From: Peribacillus kribbensis DSM 17871 | GTDB taxonomy: Bacteria > Bacillota > Bacilli > Bacillales > DSM-1321 | Assembly: GCF_000430765.1 (NCBI RefSeq) | Contig: NZ_AUMQ01000043.1 | Coordinates: 1 to 42,800, forward strand | Length of the DNA: 42,800 bases | Direction: 5' to 3' | Shown: positions 22,473 to 31,569 of the stretch, piece by piece | How positions within the stretch are numbered: the first letter of the stretch is position 1 | How the letters are laid out: each line of letters begins with the position of its first letter | Notes under the pieces: generated by a model | Databases searched by the model: none | The model's input: the letters and a program-made list of their open reading frames with translations, nothing else | What the model was told of the DNA's origin: nothing | Position numbers and translations under genes: made by a program

Positions 22473-24740
22473 TTACTCTCCATGCCCATTCTCATTTTTA
22501 TTTTGGACGTTCGTGTCTTTCTTACCTTCTTGTTTTTTCATTTCCTTGCCTTTATCTTTAGGGTCTTTACCAGGGTTATTATTGTTTGGTTTTTTCTCAT
22601 CTGGTTTGCCGTTTTTCTCTTTTGGAGGCGGCGTCTTTTTGTCTTCTGGTTTTTTATCTTTTTCTTTTTTATCTGGTGCTTTTTTCGCTGCTTCTTTTTT
22701 CTTTGCTTTCGGATCTGGAGGAATGACGTCTGGTGCTGCTCCTTTAATATAGAGTTCATTCCGGATCTTCAGGACAGATGAAGGCTGTGTGAATGTTCCG
22801 TTATAGCTGTATGGTAGCATCATCTCTTTGAAGATGGTGTGCGATACTTTGGTTTCCGCACGGCCCATGTAATTTCCGTATCCGTTAGCGGGATAGCCGG
22901 TCCAAACGACTGTTACGTAATTGGTGGAGTAGCCGGCAAACCAGCTGTCGCTGGTGGCGTCCTCCGGGTATCCCCATTTTCTTATGACGGAATCATCAAA
23001 ATTGGTTGTCCCCGTCTTTCCGGCAATATCTGCGCCGGGAATTTTTGCCACTGTTCCTGTCCCATTTGGTGCATTGAGGACGCCGCGAAGTATGTCTGTG
23101 ACCATATAAGCTGTATAGTCGTGCATCACCCGCTTGGGCTTGGATTCAAAGCTGATCTCTTTTCCATTCGCAAGGACAACCTTTGATACAAAGTGAGGCT
23201 GATTGTATACCCCTTTGTTTGCGAAGGCGCCGTATGCACCGGCCATTTGTACCGGGGAAACGGGATTGCTTCCTATTGCATAGGACTCATACACACGGTT
23301 GTTTGGATAAGAAATTCCAAGTGACTCGGAAAATTTCTGTGCCTTGGAAGTACCCACCTCCTGCAACGTTTTCAAAGCAGGGATATTTCTTGATTCAATC
23401 AAGGCATTCCGGATGGACATTTTGCCTTTATAATTTTTCACCGCATTCCGGATTGGATCACCGGTCGAATATTCGTAAGGTTCATCCACCAGCTGATGGT
23501 AGGTAGACCAGTTCAGATATTCAATGGCCGGCCCGTAATCAAAAATCGGCTTGAAGGTGGACCCTGGCTGGCGCTTCAGCGCTGTCACGAGATTCCGTCC
23601 CCGGAAGGTTGTCTTATATTGATTCCGCCCGCTTCCAATGGCACGGATGGCACCCGTTTTGGCATCCATAAAAGTGAAGGCCGTCTGGAATCTTGAGTTC
23701 GGATATTGAACCAATCTTCCGGAAATAATGGAATCAGCACGCTGCTGTGCCTTCTGGTCGAGAGTCAGATAAATCTTCAGACCGTCTTTTGTAATATCCA
23801 CATTTTTTAGTTTTGCCTCGACCTCATTCACAGCCGCATCTAAAAAGGCTTGATATGGCATGCCGGATTGAGGCTTTTCCTGTACCAGTCCCTGTGTGAC
23901 GGGTACCTCTTGGGCTGCCTGCATTTCACTTTTCGTAATATAGCCATGCATGTTCATCAGCTTAAGAACGATATTCCTTCTCTTGGTCGCCGCATCGATA
24001 TGGTCCTTCTTGGAAGGATCGTAGGCATTTGGACTTTGAGTCAGACCCGCAATCATCGCGGCCTGAGGAAGAGTCATTTTATCTAAATGACCCACATCCA
24101 GTCCGTAATAATTTTTGGCCGCTGCCGCAACTCCATAAGAACGGTTTCCCAAATTGATTTTATTGAGATACATGGTAAGGATTTCTTTTTTGGAATATTG
24201 CTTTTCGAGCTGATAGGCCAAATACCATTCCTGGATCTTTCGCTTCACGGTTTTTTCAGGAGTGAGGATGGAGTTCTTGATTACCTGCTGGGTGATCGTG
24301 CTCCCGCCCTGGCTCCCATAGCCGCCTGTTAAATTGGCCAAAATGGCTTTTGCGGTCCTCTTTATATCGACACCGTGATGGGAATAAAAACGGCTGTCTT
24401 CTGTTGCGATAAAGGCGTGTTCAAGAACAGGAGGGATCTGGCTGTATGTGATCTTGGTCCGCTGTTGATTGCCATATTCATGTAGAAACTGGCCGTTTCG
24501 GTCATAAAACTTAGAAGAAAGAGGGTCAGCGAGCTTCTCCTTTGTGATCGTTGGGGCCGCCTTTACTACACCATATACGAAGGTCCCGGCAATTCCGCCT
24601 CCCGCGACCACGAGGATCAGGACCGCAAGCACAATGACTCTGAATAAAAGCCAGGATCCATGTTTTCTTTTCTTCTTCTTCTTTTTATTTTTATTTTCTG
24701 CCACCCGGCGTTCTTCCCGAGTTTTATAGGCTGTTGTCAT
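22473..24740 (-). CDS. Class A penicillin-binding protein (PBP1A family)
   Basis: The 755-residue bifunctional enzyme polymerises and cross-links peptidoglycan outside the membrane. Order of parts: Lys-rich cytoplasmic tail (residues 1-28), one transmembrane anchor (about 30-57), GT51 transglycosylase domain with catalytic Glu114 in ATEDSRFYSHHG and the GSQGGSTITQQ motif, then a transpeptidase domain with STFK (Ser394), SRN and KTGT (Lys575). The last 75 residues are a low-complexity Lys/Asp/Pro/Asn-rich tail (KKAPDKKEKDKKPEDKKTPP) with no fold, as in several Bacillus PBPs. It is shorter than PonA (about 914 aa) and nearer PbpF/PbpG in length, so I give no gene symbol. ATG 24740 has AAAGGA upstream, and the gene is transcribed alone. 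Confidence 0.93.
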   Translation of the reverse strand: MTTAYKTREERRVAENKNKKKKKKRKHGSWLLFRVIVLAVLILVVAGGGIAGTFVYGVVKAAPTITKEKLADPLSSKFYDRNGQFLHEYGNQQRTKITYSQIPPVLEHAFIATEDSRFYSHHGVDIKRTAKAILANLTGGYGSQGGSTITQQVIKNSILTPEKTVKRKIQEWYLAYQLEKQYSKKEILTMYLNKINLGNRSYGVAAAAKNYYGLDVGHLDKMTLPQAAMIAGLTQSPNAYDPSKKDHIDAATKRRNIVLKLMNMHGYITKSEMQAAQEVPVTQGLVQEKPQSGMPYQAFLDAAVNEVEAKLKNVDITKDGLKIYLTLDQKAQQRADSIISGRLVQYPNSRFQTAFTFMDAKTGAIRAIGSGRNQYKTTFRGRNLVTALKRQPGSTFKPIFDYGPAIEYLNWSTYHQLVDEPYEYSTGDPIRNAVKNYKGKMSIRNALIESRNIPALKTLQEVGTSKAQKFSESLGISYPNNRVYESYAIGSNPVSPVQMAGAYGAFANKGVYNQPHFVSKVVLANGKEISFESKPKRVMHDYTAYMVTDILRGVLNAPNGTGTVAKIPGADIAGKTGTTNFDDSVIRKWGYPEDATSDSWFAGYSTNYVTVVWTGYPANGYGNYMGRAETKVSHTIFKEMMLPYSYNGTFTQPSSVLKIRNELYIKGAAPDVIPPDPKAKKKEAAKKAPDKKEKDKKPEDKKTPPPKEKNGKPDEKKPNNNNPGKDPKDKGKEMKKQEGKKDTNVQNKNENGHGE

Positions 24741-25074
24741 GCTGTGGGTCCTTTCTTAGATCAATGATCTTTCTTGATGAAAAATATAATAGATAAAAGC
24801 AGAGGAATATTGAAAGACTTATTGTACCGTAAAATTAGAAATCTTTCAGGTGTTGTGTGTCTATGAATCGATAAAGAGGAAAATAGACTTACAATCTGGC
24901 AAAATTCTCTTTTCCTCGTTTTGGGTGACGATAAAATTTTTGGGATTTAGAGATGAGGATTCCAATGAAATAGGAAATTCCTGATTTTTGGGATTGCTTC
25001 TATTTAATTTGTTATTTTCTGTGAAAACGGGGTAAGTAAATAGAAATACCAATAACGGAAGGCAGGGATACAGA
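24741..25074. other. Divergent intergenic region, nothing specific
   Basis: AT-rich region between the PBP and IDEAL-domain genes. ATTTTTGGGATT occurs twice (about 24938 and 24985), but I see no gene, strong hairpin or clear promoter pair. Confidence 0.5.
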
Positions 25075-25344
25075 ATGAAACGTGAATATAAATTTAACAA
25101 AGACAATGATTTATACGGAAAGCAGCTTTCGGATTATTTACTTGATAAAGAAGTGGTGACAACCAACAAAATCCTCTCACAAAAATATACCGAATACACA
25201 CAAGGAGCCAACCGCATCATAGCAAAAGTACAGCGCGAATTCCTGGAAAACAGACGCACCGTTGAAATCGACAAAGCACTCGACAACAAAGACGAAGCAC
25301 GCTTCCTTGCCCTCACTTCCGATGGCTGGCAGAAAATCATCTAA
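25075..25344 (+). CDS. IDEAL-domain small protein
   Basis: The 89-residue protein ends with RRTVEIDKALDNKDEARFLAL, which fits the IDEAL domain (a short helical region named for the I-D-E-A-L residues and found in Bacillus adaptor-like proteins such as ComK-related and YpiB-type proteins). The N-terminal part (KREYKFNKDNDLYGKQLSDY) is charged with no known motif. IDEAL domains probably mediate protein-protein contacts; the partner is unknown. ATG 25075 has AGGCAGGGA upstream. The gene stands alone and a strong terminator follows. Confidence 0.75.
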   Translation: MKREYKFNKDNDLYGKQLSDYLLDKEVVTTNKILSQKYTEYTQGANRIIAKVQREFLENRRTVEIDKALDNKDEARFLALTSDGWQKII

Positions 25345-25410
25345 GCAGGGGGACTGTCCCTATTTCCCGGGGCAGAAGCCTTAATATATAATATAAGCAA
25401 TTTAAAACAA

Positions 25411-25449
25411 AAGCAGGTGGAGAAACTATCTCCACCTGCTTTGTTTTAT
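25411..25449 (+). terminator. Intrinsic terminator
   Basis: AAGCAGGTGGAGA and TCTCCACCTGCTT form a perfect 13-bp stem with a 5-nt loop, followed by TTGTTTTATT. Confidence 0.92.
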
Positions 25450-25475
25450 TGGGCTCATTTCTTAATCCGGCAATA

Positions 25476-25685
25476 TAATAGAGGGAAAAATTCCGCTTAA
25501 TTCGTCAGGTTGAGTAAAAACAGCGCCAATAAAGGGAGAAATTCCCGCTATTGATTCCAAAAACGCAAAATTTGTTGGATTTTACTTCCATAACGGTAAA
25601 GCTTCCCCTTATATCCGCTAAATCAAGCTCCTTTCTGGATTTAACGGAAAAAACTCCCCTTATTTTACTTTTGGTTCCTCGAGTA
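25476..25685. repeat. Copy of the dispersed intergenic hairpin family
   Basis: Contains GAGGGAAAAATTCC, AATAAAGGGAGAAATTCCCG, ATAACGGTAAAGCTTCCCCT and ATTTAACGG..ACTCCCCTTATT, the same phrases in the same order as at 411-880. It is a diverged, shorter copy lying between two convergent gene ends. Confidence 0.8.
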
Positions 25686-25721
25686 ATCCCTGATAAATAA
25701 ACACTTTTCAGCATGTAACAG

Positions 25722-25772
25722 AAAAAAAGGGACTGCCCAGAAAGCCGTTTACCTGACTTTCTGGACAGCCCT
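25722..25772 (-). terminator. Intrinsic terminator after the 25778 gene
   Basis: On the minus strand AGGGCTGTCCAGAAAG and CTTTCTGGGCAGTCCCT form a long stem followed by seven U. Confidence 0.9.
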
Positions 25773-25777
25773 GTTTC

Positions 25778-26230
25778 TCAGGTGAAATCCGGCCAATTGA
25801 TTTGAAGTTCATCGCCTTCGATTTGCTCGAGTGTGCGGTATCGGAAGGGCAAAAGCTCGGATTCGTCCTTTTTTATGAATTCCTTTGCTACTTCAAAGGG
25901 AAGAAGTTCGAATTGGTCTTCTTTTTCTGAAATGAAATAAGCACCGGCTATTTGGCCATGGTTGGTTAAGTCCAGGGTGAGGAATGCTGGGTAATAGGTT
26001 TGGTCACTTGCCTCTAGTATGGCTTTTGCGGTTACTGCTGATCCGTCCGGCTCGTGCTCAACAGAATCATTACTAATCTTATCCAGAACCTTTAGAGCCC
26101 AGCCAGCTTTTTTATAACCCCAAATGACTGGTTTTCCATCTGTCTTATCCTCCATTACCACATTGAAATCTAAAACGAAATAACTGAATGTCAGCTTCAG
26201 GCATAACGAATTATATAACTTTAGATACAA
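25778..26230 (-). CDS. Hypothetical protein (up to 150 aa), start uncertain
   Basis: I do not recognise this acidic protein. It contains DGKPVIWGYKKAGWALKVLD, YYPAFLTLDLTNHGQIAGAY and LLPFRYRTLEQIEGDELQIN, which look like a compact alpha/beta domain of immunity-protein size. The longest frame begins at TTG 26230 without a good ribosome site; ATG 26155 is the first ATG but also lacks one, and the protein-like composition begins before it. The 5' end may therefore be damaged (see 26211-26312). A strong terminator follows the stop codon. Confidence 0.6.
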   Translation of the reverse strand: MYLKLYNSLCLKLTFSYFVLDFNVVMEDKTDGKPVIWGYKKAGWALKVLDKISNDSVEHEPDGSAVTAKAILEASDQTYYPAFLTLDLTNHGQIAGAYFISEKEDQFELLPFEVAKEFIKKDESELLPFRYRTLEQIEGDELQINWPDFT

Positions 26231-26312
26231 AGTATCTTTCTAAAGAATATTCAAAAAATTCTTCTATTGTTTCTATTTGGAAGCACTCCCCGCACACCAA
26301 AAAAGGCAGCAT
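26211..26312 (-). other. Short open frame, possible fragment of the gene upstream of 25778
   Basis: A 33-codon frame from ATG 26312 (MLPFLVCGECFQIETIEEFF...) is open for another 12 codons upstream (SDEYRQIIDDA). Its composition is protein-like, but there is no ribosome site, and it overlaps the start of the 25778 frame. It may be the 5' part of that gene displaced by a frameshift. Confidence 0.25.
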
Positions 26313-26340
26313 CGCATCATCGATTATCTGCCTGTATTCA

Positions 26341-27339
26341 TCAGAATAATCGCTTATATCCTAAAAGTCTATTTTTATAATAAGAAACGTTCACAGAAGT
26401 AATTTCAATGCCTTTATCCGAGTTGGCGTGGATAAACTGGCCATCTCCCATGTAAATGCCCATGTGGGAGATTTCTTTACCCCCGGTGGTGCCAGAAAAG
26501 AACACCAGGTCGCCAGGCGCCGGGACCGACACAGGCTTACCAGTGGAAAAATAGCTTGCGGAAGACTGTCTTTGAATCTTGTATCCTGCCTGATTATAGA
26601 CATAGTAGACAAATCCGCTGCAGTCAAAACCGCTTGGAGTGGTGCCTCCGTATACATAAGGAACTCCTATATACTTTTTTGCTTTATTAAGGAGGGCATT
26701 CACATTTACAGCTGGATCCTGAACAGCCGGTTTCGGTGCAGGTGCAGCGGCCCCAGTACTGTTAGCCTGCGGAATGGCCAGCACCTGTCCCGTGCTGATG
26801 CTTTCCTTTGTCAGCTTGTTGGCGGCAGTCAGGTCGGCTACTGTCACCTTAAAGGCAGCAGAAATTTTCCACAGGCTGTCGCCTGCTTTTACTGTATAGG
26901 CCAGTGTTTTGGCAGGTGCCTGATGAACGGGTGCCGGTTTCACCGGGGGAGCAGCTGCCGGCTGTGAAACAATCAATTTCTGCCCGAGCTTGATTGTATC
27001 ATTATTGAGGCTGTTCCATTTTCTAAGATCTGTCGATGATATTTTGAATTTTTTGGAGACTTTGTCGAGGGTGTCCCCCTTGACGATGACATATGTAAGC
27101 GGGGCTTTGGCTTCTGAAGCAGGAGCTTTATCAGGAACCTGCAGGAGCTGCCCAATTTTAAGAGAATCGCTTTTTAATTTATTCAAATCTTTTATTTTCG
27201 CTGTAGTCGTAGCATGGTTCTGTGCAATTTTACTGATTGTATCGCCCTTTTTTACTGAATATGTGCTGGCGAAGGCCGATGGGATAAAACTGCCGGTTAT
27301 TAAAATGGAAGCAGTCAGTGCAGCAATCGTTTTCTTCAA
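26341..27339 (-). CDS. LysM-NlpC/P60 cell-wall D,L-endopeptidase (LytE-like)
   Basis: The 332-residue secreted protein has a signal peptide (MKKTIAALTASILITGSFIP), three LysM repeats (YSVKKGDTISKIAQ, YVIVKGDTLDKVSK, YTVKAGDSLWKISA) joined by Ala/Pro linkers, and a C-terminal NlpC/P60 domain with catalytic Cys in FDCSGFV, His in SHMGIYMG and a second His in FIHAN. It should cut the D-Glu-mDAP bond of stem peptides. Three LysM plus this length match B. subtilis LytE. I set the start at TTG 27339, since GGGGGTGG at 27346-27353 is 6 nt upstream; the GTG at 27348 lies inside it. A WalR-like box lies 65 bp upstream, which fits LytE control by WalKR. Confidence 0.9.
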   Translation of the reverse strand: MKKTIAALTASILITGSFIPSAFASTYSVKKGDTISKIAQNHATTTAKIKDLNKLKSDSLKIGQLLQVPDKAPASEAKAPLTYVIVKGDTLDKVSKKFKISSTDLRKWNSLNNDTIKLGQKLIVSQPAAAPPVKPAPVHQAPAKTLAYTVKAGDSLWKISAAFKVTVADLTAANKLTKESISTGQVLAIPQANSTGAAAPAPKPAVQDPAVNVNALLNKAKKYIGVPYVYGGTTPSGFDCSGFVYYVYNQAGYKIQRQSSASYFSTGKPVSVPAPGDLVFFSGTTGGKEISHMGIYMGDGQFIHANSDKGIEITSVNVSYYKNRLLGYKRLF

Positions 27340-27403
27340 TGAATCCACCCCCGAAATAATTTCCTCTTTTACATCATTCTACATAATCTTTCATTTTTAC
27401 AAT

Positions 27404-27420
27404 ATTACATTTGTGTTACA
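27404..27420 (-). promoter_or_regulatory. WalR-type binding site upstream of the LytE-like gene
   Basis: On the minus strand TGTAAC-ACAAA-TGTAAT matches the WalR box TGTWAH-N5-TGTWAH at every defined position. Confidence 0.6.
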
Positions 27421-27604
27421 AAAGGCGAAAAAAAGGGGAAAAATTCGTCATTTGACCGATATTACAGTCGGATATGGAAAATCCCTTATTTTAGATTGGA
27501 CAAAATCAGGCAATATGTCCTCTTTTTCAACAATCTATTAACTTTTTTGTAACTTTTTAGCATACTATTAGAGGATGGTATGTTAGTAATAAATAGGGAG
27601 AGGA

Positions 27605-30600
27605 TTGTTTACTATTAAATTAAAACTTCTATTTGCCTCGGTTTATACTTTGTCATTGGCCTTTGTTTTTTCGTTTTTCCTTCATGGAACTAATGCCAGC
27701 GCGAGTGAAACGTCATGGAGCGTCACTTACTATCCCACGGATCACCTGACAGGGACACCTGTTGCGGCATCTGCAGTGAGCGTGCTTAATTTCAACTGGG
27801 GAATGGAAGCACCAAATTCCAAAATCCCAAAAGATAATTTTTCAGCGAAGTTTGAAAAGAAATTAACAGTTTCACAGTCTGGCAGCTATACCTTCTCGGG
27901 AAGAGTGGACGACGGCATCCGCATTTATGTGGATGGAGTGAAAAAGTACGAGTACTGGAAGGATGGTGTACGAGATTATTCGGCCAATATTTCCCTTACA
28001 GCCGGAACTCACACCATCAGAGTGGATTATTATGACCGCGGAGGAAAAGCAGCGATCAACCTCGCGATCACACCGCCGCACGTACAGCCGGCTACCCCGA
28101 CAGATAAGTGGCTAGCTACCTTCTATCCGACGGACCATCTCACAGGATCTCCGGTTAACACTTATTATAGTGAGTTGAATGAGGCATGGGCCGCATCGCC
28201 GATTGCCGGAATTCCAACCGATAATTTCTCTGCAACTTTTGAACGGAAATATGCGGCTTCATCAACAGGAATCTATACGTTCTCCGGAAGAGTGGACGAC
28301 GGTATCCGGATTTATGTGGATGGAGTAAAGAAGTATGAGCTGTGGAAAGACGGAGTAAGAGATTATTCAGCGAACATTTCCCTTTCAGCCGGTACTCATA
28401 CGATTAAGCTGGAGTACTATGACCGCGTAGGGAGAGCAGCAATCAACCTTGCGATCACACCGCCGCACGTACAGCCGGCCATCCCGACAGACAAGTGGCT
28501 CGCTACCTTCTATCCAACGGATCATCTCACAGGATCCCCGGTTAACACTTATTATAGTGAGTTGAATGAGGCATGGGCCGCATCGCCGATTGCCGGAATT
28601 CCAGCCAATAATTTTTCCGCCAAATTTGAACGGAAATATACGGCATCCAAAGCGGGGATTTATACGTTCTCCGGACGAGTGGATGATGGCATCCGGATCT
28701 ATGTGGATGGAGCGAAAAAGTATGAGCTGTGGAAGGACGGCGTAAGAAACTTTACATCGAACATTAATCTTTCAGCCGGAACTCATACGATCAAGGTCGA
28801 GTATTATAACCGCGGAGGAAAAGCAGCGATTAATCTCGACATCACACCGCCGCATGTGCAGCCGGCCATCCCGTCAGATAAGTGGCTTGCGACGTATTAT
28901 CCGACAGACCATCTGGCAGGTGCACCGGTCAATCATTATTATGCGGACCTGAATCTGGCATGGGCTGCCGTGCCGGTTGCCGGAATCCCAGCCGCCAACT
29001 TTTCTGCCAAGTTTGAACGGAAATATACCTCATCTACAGCGGGAACTTATACATTCTCCGGACGAGTGGACGATGGTATCCGGATCTATGTGGATGGAGT
29101 GAAAAAGTATGAGTACTGGAAGGACGGAGTAAGAAACTTTACATCAAATATTTACCTTTCAGCCGGAACTCATACCATTAAGGTGGAGTATTACGACCGC
29201 GGAGGAAAAGCAGCGATTAATATGAATATCGCGCCACCGCACGTGCAGCCGGCCATCCCATCTGACAAATGGCTTGCGACGTATTACCCGACTGACAACC
29301 TTACTGGAACTCCAGTCAATCAGTATTATAATGATTTGAATCTTTCTTGGGCTGTTTCCCCGATTGCCGGGATTCCATCTGATAATTTTTCAGCAAGCTT
29401 TGAAAGAAAATGGATAGCCGCTACAACAGATACGTATACCTTCTCAGGAAGAGTGGATGATGGTATCAGAATCTACGTGGATGGAGTAAAGAAATATGAA
29501 TACTGGAAAGACGGAGTAAGAAACTTTACGGCGGATATTGCTCTGACTGCTGGAACTCATACTATCAGGGTCGAGTATTATGGACGCGGCGGAAAGGCTG
29601 CTATCAATCTGGATATTAAAAAGCAGCACATTCAGCCGGAAGTCACATCAGATAAATGGATGGCGACTTATTATCCAACCATTGATTTTGGGGGAGACCC
29701 GATCAATCAGTACTACAGCGATATAAACTTCTCCTGGAGTGCTTCACCGATCGAGGGCATGCCGGCGGATAATTTTTCAGCGACATTTGAAAGAAAACTA
29801 TTAGTCACTGAAACTACTAAATACAGATTTTCAGGAAGAGTGGATGATGGCATCCGGATTTATGTGGATGGAGTCAAAAAATACGAAATCTGGAAAGATG
29901 GAGTAAGAGACTACAGCACTGATATTACGATGTCAGCCGGCAATCACGATATTAAAATCGAATATTATGACACAGGCTCCAATGCAGGCATCACTCTGAA
30001 TATGGAGCCTGTATCTGCGACAGACAGCTGGTCAGCTTATTATTATCCTTCTAGTAATTTAACAGGTACACCAGCTATTGATATGGCGGAAAATTTGAAT
30101 TTTTCTTGGGGATCAAGCCCTCCGGCACCTCAAGTATCAGTTTCGAATTTTTCAGCGAGATTCACTAAGATCATCTCTGTACCATTAGAAGGAAAATACA
30201 AGTTTTCCGGACAGGTGGGCAATGGCATCCGAATTATTGTGGATAACGCAACCATCCTGGATAATTGGACAACTGGTCAGAAAAATATCAATACAGATGT
30301 CAATCTGACTTCAGGTCTTCATACCATTGAGGTGCAATACTTCAATTCTTCCAGTCAGGCCGTTCTGGACCTTAATCTGGACAGAATGGAAATCAAGAAG
30401 GTCAGTCAAACAACTGCTTATTCGTATACACTGCAATCGGCAGTGGATAAGCAGGTGAAATATGCAAGCCCGCAGACGGATAAGAGCTACGACACGTATG
30501 TCAACGCAGGAGCTTTCTCTTCTGTCACTACATCAGGCTCTACCACAACCGGAATTGTAGGGCCGGGATCAAACTGGAACGTTAGAAGCGGAACTGATAC

Positions 30601-31414
30601 AAGTTCATGGATCTTTGGCGTGATAAAGCCAGGTCAAAAGGTCACCATCCTGTCTGATAAAATCAAAGCAGCTAACGGAGGAGACTGGTATAAAATCAGC
30701 TATAACAGCTGGAAAGACGCACCGCCGACAGATGTAAAATCTTATATGGATCCAAATAATATAGCGGCTTCATCACCAACGTTCTATCAGTTCCTGAAGC
30801 TTTCCGGAAGTGCCGGAACCAATGCATATGAAGTAAACTCAACAATCTTAACAGCAGCCAAAGCAGGCGTATTAAGCGGAAAAGCCCAGGTATATCAGCA
30901 GGCAAGCCTTGATTACAACATCAATGAAGTATACCTGATCTCCCACTCCTTACTGGAAACAGGCAACGGAAAATCCGTTCTTGCAACGGGTGTGAAAGTT
31001 AAATACAAGCTTGATTCAAACGGACAGAAAATCTATGTGAGCGGCAAGCCTCAAGTATCTGTCGTCACAAGCGGCTCATACGATGCCATCGTCTACAACA
31101 TGTACGGCATCGGAGCCAAGGACAGCTGCCCGCTCGACTGCGGAGCCCAAAAAGCCTTTGACGAGGGCTGGTTCTCAGTAGATGCCGCCATCCGCGGTGG
31201 AGCCCAATTTGTCGCTGAAAACTACGTATTTAAAGGGCAGGATACCCTCTATAAAATGAGATGGAATCCAGAAGCCCTAAGCAGCGGGAACCCTACCCAC
31301 CAATATGCGACAGACATAGGCTGGGCAAGCAAACAGACAACCAGATTCTACGAGCTTTACAGCATGCTCGAAAGCTACACCGCCGTATTTGATGTACCGG
31401 AATATTTGAATTAA
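27605..31414 (+). CDS. Secreted glucosaminidase with seven PA14 repeats
   Basis: The 1269-residue protein has a signal peptide (LKLLFASVYTLSLAFVFSFF...NASA), seven PA14-type domains whose lead Trp lies at residues 38, 169, 298, 427, 556, 685 and 809, an SH3-like region (about 985-1045, SNWNVRSGT...DWYKI) and a C-terminal GH73-type glucosaminidase (about 1057-1260) with candidate catalytic Glu1118 in HSLLETGNGKS. Each PA14 unit has the TFSGRVDDGIRIYVDGVKKY signature, where the Asp-Asp pair is typical of carbohydrate-binding PA14 domains. It probably binds wall glycans or polymers through the repeats and cleaves GlcNAc linkages of peptidoglycan. There is no LPXTG or SLH motif. TTG 27605 is the only start near AGGGAGAGG. 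Confidence 0.87.
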   Translation: MFTIKLKLLFASVYTLSLAFVFSFFLHGTNASASETSWSVTYYPTDHLTGTPVAASAVSVLNFNWGMEAPNSKIPKDNFSAKFEKKLTVSQSGSYTFSGRVDDGIRIYVDGVKKYEYWKDGVRDYSANISLTAGTHTIRVDYYDRGGKAAINLAITPPHVQPATPTDKWLATFYPTDHLTGSPVNTYYSELNEAWAASPIAGIPTDNFSATFERKYAASSTGIYTFSGRVDDGIRIYVDGVKKYELWKDGVRDYSANISLSAGTHTIKLEYYDRVGRAAINLAITPPHVQPAIPTDKWLATFYPTDHLTGSPVNTYYSELNEAWAASPIAGIPANNFSAKFERKYTASKAGIYTFSGRVDDGIRIYVDGAKKYELWKDGVRNFTSNINLSAGTHTIKVEYYNRGGKAAINLDITPPHVQPAIPSDKWLATYYPTDHLAGAPVNHYYADLNLAWAAVPVAGIPAANFSAKFERKYTSSTAGTYTFSGRVDDGIRIYVDGVKKYEYWKDGVRNFTSNIYLSAGTHTIKVEYYDRGGKAAINMNIAPPHVQPAIPSDKWLATYYPTDNLTGTPVNQYYNDLNLSWAVSPIAGIPSDNFSASFERKWIAATTDTYTFSGRVDDGIRIYVDGVKKYEYWKDGVRNFTADIALTAGTHTIRVEYYGRGGKAAINLDIKKQHIQPEVTSDKWMATYYPTIDFGGDPINQYYSDINFSWSASPIEGMPADNFSATFERKLLVTETTKYRFSGRVDDGIRIYVDGVKKYEIWKDGVRDYSTDITMSAGNHDIKIEYYDTGSNAGITLNMEPVSATDSWSAYYYPSSNLTGTPAIDMAENLNFSWGSSPPAPQVSVSNFSARFTKIISVPLEGKYKFSGQVGNGIRIIVDNATILDNWTTGQKNINTDVNLTSGLHTIEVQYFNSSSQAVLDLNLDRMEIKKVSQTTAYSYTLQSAVDKQVKYASPQTDKSYDTYVNAGAFSSVTTSGSTTTGIVGPGSNWNVRSGTDTSSWIFGVIKPGQKVTILSDKIKAANGGDWYKISYNSWKDAPPTDVKSYMDPNNIAASSPTFYQFLKLSGSAGTNAYEVNSTILTAAKAGVLSGKAQVYQQASLDYNINEVYLISHSLLETGNGKSVLATGVKVKYKLDSNGQKIYVSGKPQVSVVTSGSYDAIVYNMYGIGAKDSCPLDCGAQKAFDEGWFSVDAAIRGGAQFVAENYVFKGQDTLYKMRWNPEALSSGNPTHQYATDIGWASKQTTRFYELYSMLESYTAVFDVPEYLN
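27716..30380 (+). repeat. Seven tandem PA14-domain repeats, mostly 387 bp each
   Basis: The aligned lead codons lie at 27716, 28109, 28496, 28883, 29270, 29657 and 30029. The central spacing is exactly 387 bp four times; the outer repeats (393 and 372 bp) are more diverged. Units two and three are almost identical over long stretches (for example at 28130-28230 and 28517-28617), a sign of recent duplication or gene conversion. Confidence 0.9.
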
Positions 31415-31418
31415 TGAG

Positions 31419-31453
31419 AGAGACACAGTCCTTTGGGGCTGTGTCTTTTTTTG
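31419..31453 (+). terminator. Intrinsic terminator after the glucosaminidase gene
   Basis: AGACACAGTCC and GGGCTGTGTCT pair with a short loop, followed by seven U. Confidence 0.9.
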
Positions 31454-31569
31454 TGGTTGTGGCAGAGTACAAGGGAAATGGTTTTGGGATTGAGAATCTG
31501 GAGATTGGGTTGTGTGAAGATAGGGAGAGATGGAGAAAAACTATTAGAGTTGAGGCGGAAAATTGGGTG

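Noticed and set aside
21833-22495. 220-codon minus-strand open frame
   Set aside because: It crosses the DnaA-box cluster, the 52-bp array and the PBP terminator, and has no ribosome site or recognisable domain.
26428-26967. 179-codon plus-strand open frame
   Set aside because: It is a shadow of the LysM-NlpC/P60 gene, whose domains and ribosome site are clear on the other strand.
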